Counted from the first letter of the stretch, positions 34,256 to 43,658 are shown. The stretch is DNA of 49,513 nucleotides from an uncultured Blautia sp. (GCA_937893675.1 CALBGI010000029.1:1-49513), one strand, 5' to 3'. A program made the numbers and translations. The notes: generated by a model from the letters alone, not told the origin.

Positions 34256-34294
34256 AAATAATTTTCATTTTTTTTGAATGAAAATTATTTTTCA
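34256..34294. promoter_or_regulatory. AT-rich palindromes upstream of the nan binding-protein gene, candidate RpiR operator
   Basis: AAATAATTTTCATT (34256-34269) and its perfect complement (34277-34290) form one inverted repeat. TGAAAATTATTTTTCA (34279-34294) is a second, overlapping palindrome. TGAAAA...ATTTTC also occurs at 35044-35057 ahead of the RpiR gene. The first repeat could instead be a weak terminator for the esterase gene. Confidence 0.45.
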
Positions 34295-34333
34295 TAATTG
34301 GAGCGGCATTTTTTGTCAGTTTTTCATAATTTT

Positions 34334-34981
34334 TCACGCCAGTTTCTGTACTGTATTCACAAGAGCCTCTGCAAGCTGTCTGTGTCCCTCCTCCGTCAGG
34401 TGCATGTAGTCAATCTGGTTCGTTTTTGCCGAAATCACCTCATTGGCATCCAGATAGGCGCACCCGAACTGCTCTGCAATTTTTTTGTACTCTGCGGCAA
34501 GCCCCCGGGATTTCTGTGCACAGCCTTGTCCCATAGTTGCGCCCACCTCTGTATCCTGATAGCGTTCATCTATATTCTGGGGAGTCACCACAAGAATATT
34601 CGGCTTTCCCGTCCGCCAGCAGTCCACCGTGGCAACGGCCTTTGCCAGAAGGCGTTTCAGGCCCAGGGCAATGCAGGCCGCGGAGGAGCCGAACCGCTCC
34701 TTGGTATCATTGGTTCCCAGCATGACAATGAGCAGATCCACCGGCTCATGGCTCATCAGGCAGGGATAAATATAAGAAAGTCCGGACAGCCCCTCATGGA
34801 TCGGATCCTCAAAGCTGGTGGTGCGGCCGCTCAGGCCTTCCTCCAGCACCAGGTATTCCTCGCCCAGCCCTTTCTGCAAAAGACAGGTCCAGCGCTGACT
34901 TTCCTCAAAACGCCCTCCGTTTTCGGCGCAGTAGCCGTGAGTGTTGGAGTCCCCAAAACAGACAATATGTTTTTTCATCAT
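34334..34981 (-). CDS. SGNH/GDSL hydrolase, probable sialate O-acetylesterase
   Basis: 215 residues from the ATG at 34981, preceded by GGGAGGAT; an ATG ten codons earlier lacks a site. SGNH blocks are clear: block I VCFGDSNTHGY with the nucleophile Ser, block III MLGTNDT, and the C-terminal DYMHLTEEGH with Asp and His. There is no signal peptide, so it acts in the cytoplasm. Its place in the nan locus suggests removal of O-acetyl groups from imported sialic acids. It faces the RpiR gene across a shared promoter region. Confidence 0.85.
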   Translation of the reverse strand: MMKKHIVCFGDSNTHGYCAENGGRFEESQRWTCLLQKGLGEEYLVLEEGLSGRTTSFEDPIHEGLSGLSYIYPCLMSHEPVDLLIVMLGTNDTKERFGSSAACIALGLKRLLAKAVATVDCWRTGKPNILVVTPQNIDERYQDTEVGATMGQGCAQKSRGLAAEYKKIAEQFGCAYLDANEVISAKTNQIDYMHLTEEGHRQLAEALVNTVQKLA

Positions 34982-35043
34982 TTTATCCTCCCGTTCTTTT
35001 TTGGAATACATTTACTTTAATTATTACCACACTCCCGCTTATA

Positions 35044-35057
35044 TGAAAAGTATTTTC
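35044..35057. promoter_or_regulatory. Palindrome TGAAAAGTATTTTC, candidate RpiR operator
   Basis: GAAAA-GTA-TTTTC is a perfect inverted repeat ending 8 bases upstream of the rpiR -35 box. A half-like copy, TGAAAATCTTTT (35073-35084), lies inside the promoter spacer, and a related palindrome lies ahead of the binding-protein gene (34279-34294). Confidence 0.5.
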
Positions 35058-35065
35058 TTTATTCC

Positions 35066-35094
35066 TTGTCACTGAAAATCTTTTGTATTATACT
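35066..35094 (+). promoter_or_regulatory. Promoter of the rpiR-nanE-nanK operon
   Basis: TTGTCA (35066-35071), a 17-base spacer and TATACT (35089-35094). The leader to the rpiR ATG is about 130 bases and contains a 12-base tandem repeat, GTATTTAAGATC/G, at 35095-35118. Confidence 0.65.
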
Positions 35095-35229
35095 GTATTT
35101 AAGATCGTATTTAAGATGACCGGAGCAGGATTGTAAAAACACAAAGTGCGGAACAATCTCTCAGGCATCTTTTGAACAAATATCTACATGAACTGATACA
35201 CTCTGAACCAAAGAAAAGGAGAAACTCAC

Positions 35230-36087
35230 ATGACGGATTCCATTTTGGATGCAATGACAGAACAGTACAACTCCCTTACCAGGTCCGGAAAAAAACTGGC
35301 AAACTATATTTTATCCAACACGGAGGAAGCGCAGTATCTGTCCATCACCTCTCTGGCAGAAAACTCCGGTGTCTCCGAAGCAACCATTACCCGCTTCTGC
35401 CGGCTTCTTGGGCTTGGCGGCTATCATGAGCTGAAGCTTGCCCTGGCAAAATCTGACCGGGCTTCCAAGACCTCTGCCGCAGATGACGCGCTGTCCTCAG
35501 TCAGCGAAAGCACTGCCCTGGAAAATCTTTGCAGAAATCTTCGCGATTCTTACACTACTTCTATCAATGAGACCATTGTGCAGCTGGATCCGCAGTCCCT
35601 TCGCACTGCCGTGAATATCCTTATCAATGCCAAGCGGGTTTACTGCTTTGGGCAGGGCGGAAGCATGGTCACAGCCAAGGAGGCCTGGGCACTTTTTTCC
35701 ACGGTAACCCCCAAGTTCATCCACATCGAAGACTCTCATATGCAGACTCTGGCTGCTTCCCTGCTGACCTCGGAAGATGCAGTTTTGTTCTTTTCCTACT
35801 CCGGCTCTACCCGGGATATGAAAGAGGTGCTGGAAGTGACAAGAGACCGAAATGTTCCTGTGGTGCTTATCACCCATTTCCGCAAGTCCCTGGCAGCCAC
35901 CTACTCCAATGTGTCGCTGATCTGCGGTTACAACGAAAGTCCCCTGCAGTCCGGATCCATTGCCGCAAAGGTAGGACAGATGTTTCTCATAGACTGTCTT
36001 TTCAACACTTACTGCCGCAAGACAGCCCCGGACAGCTCCATCGCCCGGGATACCACGTCTCAGGCAATTTCCAGAAAGCTTCTGTAA
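35230..36087 (+). CDS. RpiR-family transcriptional regulator
   Basis: 285 residues. The N-terminal HTH_6 domain has SITSLAENSGVSEATITRFCRLLGL. The C-terminal SIS sugar-phosphate-binding domain starts near residue 125 with VYCFGQGGSMVTAKEAW and includes LFFSYSGSTRDMKEVLEV. It probably binds a sialic acid pathway intermediate such as ManNAc-6-P or GlcNAc-6-P and controls the divergent nan genes. AAGGAGAAA precedes the ATG. It heads the plus-strand unit with nanE (53 bases downstream) and nanK. Confidence 0.92.
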   Translation: MTDSILDAMTEQYNSLTRSGKKLANYILSNTEEAQYLSITSLAENSGVSEATITRFCRLLGLGGYHELKLALAKSDRASKTSAADDALSSVSESTALENLCRNLRDSYTTSINETIVQLDPQSLRTAVNILINAKRVYCFGQGGSMVTAKEAWALFSTVTPKFIHIEDSHMQTLAASLLTSEDAVLFFSYSGSTRDMKEVLEVTRDRNVPVVLITHFRKSLAATYSNVSLICGYNESPLQSGSIAAKVGQMFLIDCLFNTYCRKTAPDSSIARDTTSQAISRKLL

Positions 36088-36140
36088 GCTTTCCGGCAAC
36101 CATAAATCTCTATCAAATTCATTTTACGGAGGTATGAATC

Positions 36141-36854
36141 ATGCGTCTCACCAAACAAGAAATCCTCGACAAGATCAAAGGCCAGCTCATCGTGTCCTGT
36201 CAGGCTCTGCCCTCAGAGCCCCTCTATGTGGAGGAAAAATCCATTATGTATCTCATGGCAAGAGCAGCCAAACAGGCCGGCTCCCCCTGCATCCGTACCA
36301 GCAGCATCCGCGACGTGCTTGCGATCAAGGAAGAAACCGGACTTCCGGTCATCGGAATCATCAAAATCAATTACGACGGCTATGACTCCTACATTACTCC
36401 CACCATGAAAGAGGTGGACGAGCTCTATGCAGCAGACGCAGATATCATCGCTCTGGACTGTACCCTGCGCAAAAGAGGCGACGGAAGCACGATCAACGAA
36501 TTTATCGCACAGATCAAAGAAAAATATCCGGACGTCATCCTCATGGCAGATATTTCCACCTACGAGGAGGGCGTCAACGCCTGGAAATGCGGCGTAGACT
36601 TTGTGGGAACCACGCTGAGCGGCTATACGGATTACTCCCCCAAGGTGGACGGACCGGACACGGAACTGGTAAAACGCCTCTCCGAAACCCTGGATATCCC
36701 GGTCATTGCCGAGGGCAAGGTGCACTATCCCGACCAGGCGGTTGAGATGTTTGAAGCAGGCGCCTACGCTGTGGTTGTGGGCGGCGCTATCACACGTCCC
36801 CTGGAAATCGCAACCCGTTTTATCAATCGTGTAAAGGAATATCACCATGAATAA
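36141..36854 (+). CDS. nanE: N-acetylmannosamine-6-phosphate 2-epimerase
   Basis: 237 residues, full length for NanE. A TIM barrel with LIVSCQALPSEPLY, PVIGIIKINYDGYDSYITPT, the catalytic Lys in IIALDCTLRKR, ILMADISTYEEG, FVGTTLSGYT and VIAEGKVHYPDQA, all characteristic of the family. It converts ManNAc-6-P to GlcNAc-6-P. ACGGAGGT precedes the ATG. The end overlaps the nanK start by 8 bases, so they are translationally coupled. Confidence 0.96.
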   Translation: MRLTKQEILDKIKGQLIVSCQALPSEPLYVEEKSIMYLMARAAKQAGSPCIRTSSIRDVLAIKEETGLPVIGIIKINYDGYDSYITPTMKEVDELYAADADIIALDCTLRKRGDGSTINEFIAQIKEKYPDVILMADISTYEEGVNAWKCGVDFVGTTLSGYTDYSPKVDGPDTELVKRLSETLDIPVIAEGKVHYPDQAVEMFEAGAYAVVVGGAITRPLEIATRFINRVKEYHHE

Positions 36855-37779
36855 TACCTATCTTGGCATTGATATCGGCGGAACCGCCGCGAAAATCGGA
36901 ATTGTAAGAGACGATGGCCAGATTCTTCTCACCGATTCTTTCTCCGTGAGCTTTGACCATTACCAGACCCCTATCATTGATACTGTGGTAAAAAATACCG
37001 ATGCCTTTTTGCAGAAAAACTGCATTTCTCCCTCTGCCCTTGCAGGCATCGGTGTGTCCGCCACCGGTCAGGTGAACACCCTTACAGGAACCATTGCCGG
37101 GAGCGCAGGGCATATCGCCAACTGGCTTGGCACCCCGGTGAAAGCCATTCTGGAGGAGCATTACCACCTTCCGGTGAGCGTTGCCAATGATGCCAACTGC
37201 GCCGTCATCGGCGAACAGTGGCAGGGCGCTGCCAAAGACTGTGCCAATGTCATCATGATCACCGTGGGAACCGGCGTGGGCGGCGGCATTATCGTAAATA
37301 ACCGCCTGCTGTCCGGCGCGATCGGAATCGCCGGGGAGCTGGGGCATTTCACCATCAAAAAAGACGGCGTTCCCTGTCCCTGCGGCAACCGTGGCTGCTA
37401 CGAGCAGTATGCTTCCGCAACCGCCTTGGTAAAAAAAATCCGGGAAGCCTTTCCCGAACTTGATCCCAAGAGCATTGACGGAAAATATATTTTCCGGGAA
37501 ATTGCAGCAGGAAATACTGCCATGAAGGATATCGTAAAGAACTGGACAGACGACATTGCCGCCGGACTGATTGGCCTGATCCATATTTTTAACCCTGAGA
37601 GGGTCATTGTCGGCGGCGGCGTCAGCCAACAGCAGGAGCTGTTTATCAAGCCTCTGCGCCAGGCGGTATACAACGGCGCTATGCCCTGCTTCCGGGAAAA
37701 CCTCACCCTCTGCGCAGCAGAGCTGGGCAATCACGCCGGGCTTCTTGGGGCGGTCAAGTATCATATGATGGAACACTGA
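36847..37779 (+). CDS. nanK: ROK-family kinase, probable N-acetylmannosamine kinase
   Basis: 310 residues. The ATP phosphate motif GIDIGGTAAKIG is at the N-terminus. The ROK zinc site GH...CPCGNRGCYEQYAS lies near residues 165-190, and the second phosphate loop VIVGGGVSQQ near 260. Position next to nanE and nanA makes ManNAc (to ManNAc-6-P) the expected substrate. Glucokinase-like activity cannot be excluded from sequence. It is followed by a terminator shared with the converging kinase gene. Confidence 0.9.
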   Translation: MNNTYLGIDIGGTAAKIGIVRDDGQILLTDSFSVSFDHYQTPIIDTVVKNTDAFLQKNCISPSALAGIGVSATGQVNTLTGTIAGSAGHIANWLGTPVKAILEEHYHLPVSVANDANCAVIGEQWQGAAKDCANVIMITVGTGVGGGIIVNNRLLSGAIGIAGELGHFTIKKDGVPCPCGNRGCYEQYASATALVKKIREAFPELDPKSIDGKYIFREIAAGNTAMKDIVKNWTDDIAAGLIGLIHIFNPERVIVGGGVSQQQELFIKPLRQAVYNGAMPCFRENLTLCAAELGNHAGLLGAVKYHMMEH

Positions 37780-37800
37780 TTTATCATCCCATCTCACTGT

Positions 37801-37841
37801 CGAAAATAAAATCTTTCTACCGCCGGATAGTTTTATTTTCG
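37801..37841. terminator. Terminator between nanK and the YesM-like kinase
   Basis: CGAAAATAAAA (37801-37811) pairs with TTTTATTTTCG (37831-37841), with a small inner CTA/TAG pairing. It is AT-rich but symmetrical, so it can serve both converging operons. Confidence 0.6.
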
Positions 37842-37857
37842 GCAGCAGGATGGCTTT

Positions 37858-39708
37858 CTAGACCGGATTATTTACCCGAATATTCCCATTTTTTCCTTCT
37901 TGCACATTAATTGGAAGTTTTAATGTCACTTTTGTTCCAATACCTATCTTTGACCATATAGAAAGACAATCTTGCGTTTGGTAAATATAACGTATCCGCT
38001 CACGTACATTGCGGATACCAATATGAGACCCCCGTTCCCAATTGGTATCTTCTGTCATAACCTCCTGAAGCCTTTCTTCGCTCATTCCTGCTCCGTTATC
38101 AGCAACTTCAACCTTAATAAATTCACCCTCTTTTCTGATTATGATAGAAACACATCCACCAAGCGGTTCGCCATTTTCATCTTTATTTTCTAAAATTCCA
38201 TGAGCCAGAGCATTTTCTACTAGCGGTTGTAGAATATTCTTAATAATCAAGCATTTCGTAATCGCCGAATCAATATCATATTTTACCTTAAACATATCAT
38301 CATATCGATATTTCTGTATAATCAAATATTGTTTTACTACATTCACTTCCTGTTCCACAGTATCATAAACCTCTGAAATCTCAATCCGGAGTCGATCTCT
38401 CAATATTTCTATCATAGATTTGTTTACTGCTATCACATCCTCATTCTTACCCTTTTGCGCCAAATAAGTAATCGTGTTCATAGTATTATAAATAAAATGC
38501 GGATCCATCTGCGAAATTAAAAGGCTATAGCGCATCGTCTGTTCAAGCTTCTCTTTTTGAAGAATTTCCGCAATTGTTTCTTCTAAGCGGGCAGCCATAA
38601 TATTAAAAGACTCTCCCACTTTTCCAATTTCATCCTGAGAATGTATGGTTACTCTTGCCTTAAAGTTTCCATTCGCAATGACCCCCATCTGTTTGGAAAC
38701 CTCCCGAAGAGGTCTTGTAAATTTATTTACGATTGCTACTAAAATAGTCATCACTACAATTCCAAAAATTCCGACACTTAACAGAATCATATAACTCTGC
38801 GTTCTATTCTTATCAAGCACCTCTTCCCTATTCAAATAAGATAAAATAGTCCAACCCTCTGTGCCTATCTGACGCATACTATAAATACCATCATCTCGAA
38901 TCAGCCATCCTTCTTTATAAGATGTTCCATATTCTACATTTTTCAGCACATCTTTGTAGTCAATCCGTGAATCCGCTACACTAGGTGGCACCACTTCATG
39001 ATTTCCTGTAAGAAGAAGATAATCTTTGCAATAATCACCAAGGTCATTTACAATATAAACGATTTCGTCATAAGATGAGATAATAACAAGTCTTCCCGTA
39101 AGGCCATTTTTACTGTAAGGCCTGACATAACCATAACCTTGAGCAAAACGATTGCCGAATAGAGCCTGACTGCTGTCTGTAGAATACGTAAACGGATCAA
39201 CAAACATCTCTGAATTGCCATACGATTCATATTCCGGCAACACTTTATCTTTTATATAAGCTTTCAAATTGTCAGACAGTCCCACTGTATTTGTAGCAAA
39301 CGTTTTTTCTCCGTCAAGCTCCAAATACATTCCCAGAACATGATAGGTTGAAACCCCGTCTCTTTGAATGATATTAGAAAGATAGAGATGCAACAGTGCC
39401 TGATATGCATAATCATTTGAAGACATTGCCTCCTGAAGAAGCTCATTGAGTCCATCATCCGAAGCTACAACAGAAGAAAAGCGTTCCAGCTCACTGAAAC
39501 GCTGCTCAATACGCATGGCTATCTGTTCGTTAAAGCTCATTGCCGTTTGCACTTCCCCCTTATTCGTCAGATGATAGACAATGTTAGGCGTAGTTGTAAG
39601 AACTGCCACATAAATAATCATAAATGTAAGCAGCTGCGCAACCAGAAGTTTCACTGCCAAAAGCTCTTTTTTCATAAAAAACTGTTTTCGTCTGTCTTTT
39701 TTTCTCAT
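37858..39708 (-). CDS. YesM-family sensor histidine kinase
   Basis: 616 residues. Membrane helices at about 17-39 and 305-328 enclose a large extracellular sensor domain. A HAMP domain (~328-380) follows, then the His_kinase region with His404 in QMDPHFIYNTMN, and the ATPase domain with Asn499 in LVENALAHGI and DNGAGM. It senses an extracellular sugar or a loaded binding protein. It overlaps the YesN-type regulator by four bases. The cluster suggests control of the arabinofuranoside genes upstream. AT-richer than the nan genes next to it. Confidence 0.92.
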   Translation of the reverse strand: MRKKDRRKQFFMKKELLAVKLLVAQLLTFMIIYVAVLTTTPNIVYHLTNKGEVQTAMSFNEQIAMRIEQRFSELERFSSVVASDDGLNELLQEAMSSNDYAYQALLHLYLSNIIQRDGVSTYHVLGMYLELDGEKTFATNTVGLSDNLKAYIKDKVLPEYESYGNSEMFVDPFTYSTDSSQALFGNRFAQGYGYVRPYSKNGLTGRLVIISSYDEIVYIVNDLGDYCKDYLLLTGNHEVVPPSVADSRIDYKDVLKNVEYGTSYKEGWLIRDDGIYSMRQIGTEGWTILSYLNREEVLDKNRTQSYMILLSVGIFGIVVMTILVAIVNKFTRPLREVSKQMGVIANGNFKARVTIHSQDEIGKVGESFNIMAARLEETIAEILQKEKLEQTMRYSLLISQMDPHFIYNTMNTITYLAQKGKNEDVIAVNKSMIEILRDRLRIEISEVYDTVEQEVNVVKQYLIIQKYRYDDMFKVKYDIDSAITKCLIIKNILQPLVENALAHGILENKDENGEPLGGCVSIIIRKEGEFIKVEVADNGAGMSEERLQEVMTEDTNWERGSHIGIRNVRERIRYIYQTQDCLSIWSKIGIGTKVTLKLPINVQEGKNGNIRVNNPV

Positions 39709-41306
39709 TTCGGACGCTTTTCCTTCCCCACTCTTTTATACTCATTTGGCGTCTGTCCTGTTATCTGCTTAAAAATTTTGCTGAAATACTGACTGGAGGA
39801 AAACCCTACTTTTTCAGAAACTTCATATATCATATAGTCTTTTTCGTCAAACAATTTTTTCGCCTGATGAATTCGCACACTATTCAAATAATCGCTAATT
39901 CCAACACCCACCTCTTCTTTAAACTTTGTAGACAACCACGATGTACTAAGGTTTACTTGTCTGGCTACAAAATTTGTAGAAAGTTCCTCCTGTTGGTAAT
40001 TTTTCTGAATATAGGCAATAGCCTCCTGTACAGACTGCGAATAACTATTTCCGGATATTTCCTGAAACATACGATTAATTTCCTCAAATTTGTATCCTAG
40101 AAATGCAATCACATCCTGAGGTCTGCAAAGATTAAATTTGTCTACCGATTCTGCTAAACTAAAGCCTCTGGCATTTCCCAAATTTTTAAGGAATTGTTCT
40201 GTACGGCTCATGGCTTTCATAATTTCCTTCAGATACCATAAATAAGTAATATAATCTTCTTGTTCTACAGCAATCATCATACTTTCCAAATATTCTTTTT
40301 CTTTTTCCGTTTCCCTATTTTGAATAGCCTGATAAATTTCATCAAAAGAAGCTCCCTTCTCACCCATAACACCAGACAACTGCCCGTTATCTATTTCGAA
40401 TTCCATCAATTGTGGAGCCCGCTTTACATAGCACTGATCCATCTGTCTCTTATTTTCTCTGCAAAGATTTCCAAAAGAACGAATTGCACAACCTATCGGA
40501 TAATAAATCACGTGATAGCCCCTATCATCCATCCTGTTTGCCTCGCCAAAAACAATATTCGCAAGACGGTAAAACTTTTCTTGTATTTCTTTCTGTGATA
40601 CCATACCTCGAAGTTCAAATACTGCCAACATGTCTGACTCATTAACAGAAAACACCGCCACGTTACGTATATCCATAGGCACTGCCTGTTTTTGTATCAT
40701 CATCCGCATCAGTCCTTCATCTGCATAATTTTCCTGACTAATCCCCGGAAAAAAGTCATTTAAAAATCTTGGTACCTTTCGGCGCGATATAATCATATAA
40801 TAATATTTTTTATGAAGTCTAATATAATCCTCTTCTCCGAGAATATCCTTGTACTCTCGTTCTTCTCTTTTGTTAAAGAACAATTCTTTGAAAATCACGC
40901 CCTCCGTATATTGCTTTTTCTGTTTTTCTTTTTCTATTTTTTCTTTTATACGAAGAATTTTTGCCAGAAACAGTTCTTCATCAATGTCACTTTTTAAAAT
41001 ATAATCATCAATTCCCAAGCGAATAGCTTCCTGTACATATTCAAAATTTTTATATCCTGTCAGAAACAAAATATGGACATTTTGATCTATTTCCCGAATT
41101 GCAGCTGCAAAATCCAATCCGTCCATTCCATACATGCACACATCACTAATAATCAAGTCTGGGCGTGTTTTACGAAACACCTTTAAAGCCTGTTCTGCAT
41201 CTGTCAATGTTCCCACTATTTCGAAACCGTACATCTCCCAGCTCAATGTGTTTTCCAGATATTCCAATGCCAGTTTTTCGTCATCCAGTAAAAGCACTTT
41301 TATCAT
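39705..41306 (-). CDS. YesN-family response regulator with AraC DNA-binding domain
   Basis: 533 residues. The receiver has Asp8/Asp9 in LLLDDE and phospho-acceptor Asp55 in IISDVCMYGMDG. A long central region of ~270 residues is typical of large YesN proteins. The C-terminal AraC domain has the first HTH STNFVARQVNLSTSWLSTKF and the signature VGFSSSQYFSKIFKQITGQTPNEYKR. It should activate the sugar transport operon upstream of it. A TATAAT at 41346-41351 (minus strand) lies 40 bases before the start. Confidence 0.93.
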   Translation of the reverse strand: MIKVLLLDDEKLALEYLENTLSWEMYGFEIVGTLTDAEQALKVFRKTRPDLIISDVCMYGMDGLDFAAAIREIDQNVHILFLTGYKNFEYVQEAIRLGIDDYILKSDIDEELFLAKILRIKEKIEKEKQKKQYTEGVIFKELFFNKREEREYKDILGEEDYIRLHKKYYYMIISRRKVPRFLNDFFPGISQENYADEGLMRMMIQKQAVPMDIRNVAVFSVNESDMLAVFELRGMVSQKEIQEKFYRLANIVFGEANRMDDRGYHVIYYPIGCAIRSFGNLCRENKRQMDQCYVKRAPQLMEFEIDNGQLSGVMGEKGASFDEIYQAIQNRETEKEKEYLESMMIAVEQEDYITYLWYLKEIMKAMSRTEQFLKNLGNARGFSLAESVDKFNLCRPQDVIAFLGYKFEEINRMFQEISGNSYSQSVQEAIAYIQKNYQQEELSTNFVARQVNLSTSWLSTKFKEEVGVGISDYLNSVRIHQAKKLFDEKDYMIYEVSEKVGFSSSQYFSKIFKQITGQTPNEYKRVGKEKRPK

Positions 41307-41345
41307 ACCGTCACCAATATCTTTCTTCCTCCGTCTTTAACGGAA

Positions 41346-41413
41346 ATTATACAATGACACCCGAACCAATACAACAGCTAATCACTGCCAGCTCCTGCAT
41401 TCATTCGGGTGTC
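41346..41413 (-). promoter_or_regulatory. Promoter and long-loop inverted repeat ahead of the YesN gene
   Basis: GACACCCGAA (41356-41365) and TTCGGGTGTC (41404-41413) form a perfect 10-bp pair with a 38-base loop, just downstream of the permease stop. TATAAT (41346-41351, minus strand) follows directly, with a weak TTGTAT 17 bases before it. This can lower read-through from the transport genes and give the two-component genes their own promoter. Confidence 0.5.
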
Positions 41414-41425
41414 CCTGCTGTTTTA

Positions 41426-42409
41426 TCAAGCAACTCTTTTTTCCAGCGCCCTCTTTTCTTTTCTATTCTGAATAAACTCCAGCATTCTTTGGTTATTATA
41501 GGTATAAATCATAATAAGCAGTAAGAATATACCGGATGCGGTATCCTGTAAAGATGAAGACAAACCAAGACTCAATAAGCCGCTGGTCAGCATATTCAAA
41601 ACAAAATTTCCAACAAAAATTCCAATAACCAGATTGCAGTACTGCTCTAAAGCCAGACCCACATAAATGCCGAGCAAACAATTGAAAATAATATTAGTGC
41701 TCGACATATACATCGGCGTGTCGATGGATCCCTGAATGGATATTCTCAGAAGTGCTGCTACTCCCAGAAACACTGCGGATACTGTGTAGCACAAAAAAGC
41801 TGTTTTCCTAGTATCCACTCCTCCGTTCTTTGCAATCTGCTGTGAACTCGCACAGGCTCTTACATTATAGCCAAATTTTGTATAATTGAATATAACATAA
41901 AACAACACTGCCATGATACCAAAGATAATCACACAATAAGGAAATCGTCCCAAAGTAGTAGTTTCTCCGCTTATAGCAGTCACCCACGAGATACTGGCAA
42001 GATTAGAAAAAGTTTCATAAATCATACAAACGCCCAATGCTGTTACAATAGCAGGAACACGCATCAGCATATATGCCAAACCAGAAATAATCCCGAGCCC
42101 CACCCCTGCTCCAACAACAATCAGAGCAAATGGCACCAATCCAATTCCATACAAATATACCATCTTTGCGCCTAGCATGCTTGCCAGCATAACAACTGCC
42201 CCTGCACTCAAATCCATACGATTACACAGCACATTACAACACATCGCATAGGAAATCAGCGTTGGCACAAGCGTCTGTTTGAAGTTCATAATAATACTAG
42301 AGGCTTTTCCGAATTTTCCTCCTGAGAGAAGAAAAAACAACAGATAAACCAAAACTGGCAAGAGAATAACTACAGTCGCATTTTTCAATTTGGTGGATGC
42401 TGTTTTCAT
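41426..42409 (-). CDS. Ribose-type ABC transporter permease (second permease of pair)
   Basis: 327 residues, about nine membrane helices. It has the BPD_transp_2 signature: DLSAGAVVMLASMLGA and the loop YNVRACASSQQIAKNGGVDTRK. It differs clearly from the other permease at 43659-44621, so the transporter is a heterodimer, as in the E. coli YtfT/YjfF furanose importer. A GGGGAAC-like site precedes the ATG. The downstream neighbours are the YesN/YesM genes. Confidence 0.9.
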   Translation of the reverse strand: MKTASTKLKNATVVILLPVLVYLLFFLLSGGKFGKASSIIMNFKQTLVPTLISYAMCCNVLCNRMDLSAGAVVMLASMLGAKMVYLYGIGLVPFALIVVGAGVGLGIISGLAYMLMRVPAIVTALGVCMIYETFSNLASISWVTAISGETTTLGRFPYCVIIFGIMAVLFYVIFNYTKFGYNVRACASSQQIAKNGGVDTRKTAFLCYTVSAVFLGVAALLRISIQGSIDTPMYMSSTNIIFNCLLGIYVGLALEQYCNLVIGIFVGNFVLNMLTSGLLSLGLSSSLQDTASGIFLLLIMIYTYNNQRMLEFIQNRKEKRALEKRVA

Positions 42410-42492
42410 TTTTGTTCCCCTTTCTCATAGGAGGGATGCAAAAACTTTCAACTGTTTCTGCATCCGCTTCCCTTCAGCCAAACATTTAGAGC

Positions 42493-43647
42493 CTAGTTTG
42501 CACCATGTCTCTCCATAGTTTCTTCTGTGCTGTAGTTGGCTCCCATCTCAAGAAGAGTATCAGAAGTTGCATCCGGATTGTATTTTACAATAACGTCTTC
42601 CAGCTCTTCTGCTGTCCAGCAGTATACACCATCTGCATTAAGGTAGTTCTCAAAATTTTCAAACTCTTCCGCGGTCTTGCAGGTAATAAAGTTTACCGGA
42701 ACCTCTGTCTTCTCAAGAGGTGTTCCGTTTAATGCGTTATACATAAATATAAAAGGAAATACCACATCTACATACTGTCCACCGATAGCACATACCACGT
42801 CACCACTTTCCAGATACTCGCCACAGTTCTCAGAAAGATCAACAAACGCAATCTTTACCTCTCCTTCTCTTCCTGCAGACTTAATAGGCTCCATACAATA
42901 CTCAATGCCAAGAAGGGTGATTGCAATTCCATCAATTGTATCATCTGCCGCTAAATAATCTTCAACCGCTTTTGTAAATTCCAATCCTCTGTACTCGCCT
43001 GCCTTTTTGATTTCCGGATGTTCTTCGAACGCCTCCATCATACCTTCCCAGCGTCTGTCATGACAAGTGATTCCAGGCTCATATCCGATAGGTGCAATAT
43101 TGGTACAGCCTGCTGCAATAAGGCTCTCAACGATGTCTTTCCCCGCCTGAATTTCAGATTCATAAGCTCCGCCTACAAAATAATCACTTGCATATACCTG
43201 CTCTTTTATCTCTTCATCAATTTGAGACCATCCAACCCCCATATATACTCCGTTATCTTCGCAGATTTTTAATCCTTGAAGAACTGCAGTGCCGGAAAAA
43301 TTAGTGGTAATAATTCCGTCTACTCCCTGTGCACAGAGATTTTCGATACCTGCCAAATATGTTTCATCAGCAAAGTTCTCAATAATATAATAGCTGAATT
43401 TCACTCCAAACGATTTTCCAAGATAATCCGTATAGGCTTTCAGTTTGGAACACAGATAGTCTGTTGTAGTATGGATAATCACGCCAATAGTATATTCACC
43501 ATTTTCATCACCACAAACCTCGCCAGATTCTCCTCCCCAAATCTCCTCTGTCTTTGCATCTGCTGCTTCCTCTGCAAATACTGTAGTTCCAAATAAAGAG
43601 AGTAACATTGTAAATGCCATAATCAACGCCATAATTCTTTTTTTCAT
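42493..43647 (-). CDS. Ribose-type ABC substrate-binding protein
   Basis: 384 residues from the ATG at 43647, chosen because AAAGGAGGAAAAC precedes it. The signal peptide ends TTVFA. The mature protein has the Peripla_BP_4 fold (TIGVIIHTTTDYL, CAQGVDGIITTNFSGT). As in the nan binding protein, no lipobox Cys is visible. It lies between the two permeases. The ligand is probably an arabinofuranose-type sugar or small arabinoside, judged from the GH51 gene in the operon. Confidence 0.9.
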   Translation of the reverse strand: MKKRIMALIMAFTMLLSLFGTTVFAEEAADAKTEEIWGGESGEVCGDENGEYTIGVIIHTTTDYLCSKLKAYTDYLGKSFGVKFSYYIIENFADETYLAGIENLCAQGVDGIITTNFSGTAVLQGLKICEDNGVYMGVGWSQIDEEIKEQVYASDYFVGGAYESEIQAGKDIVESLIAAGCTNIAPIGYEPGITCHDRRWEGMMEAFEEHPEIKKAGEYRGLEFTKAVEDYLAADDTIDGIAITLLGIEYCMEPIKSAGREGEVKIAFVDLSENCGEYLESGDVVCAIGGQYVDVVFPFIFMYNALNGTPLEKTEVPVNFITCKTAEEFENFENYLNADGVYCWTAEELEDVIVKYNPDATSDTLLEMGANYSTEETMERHGAN

Positions 43648-43658
43648 GTTTTCCTCCT

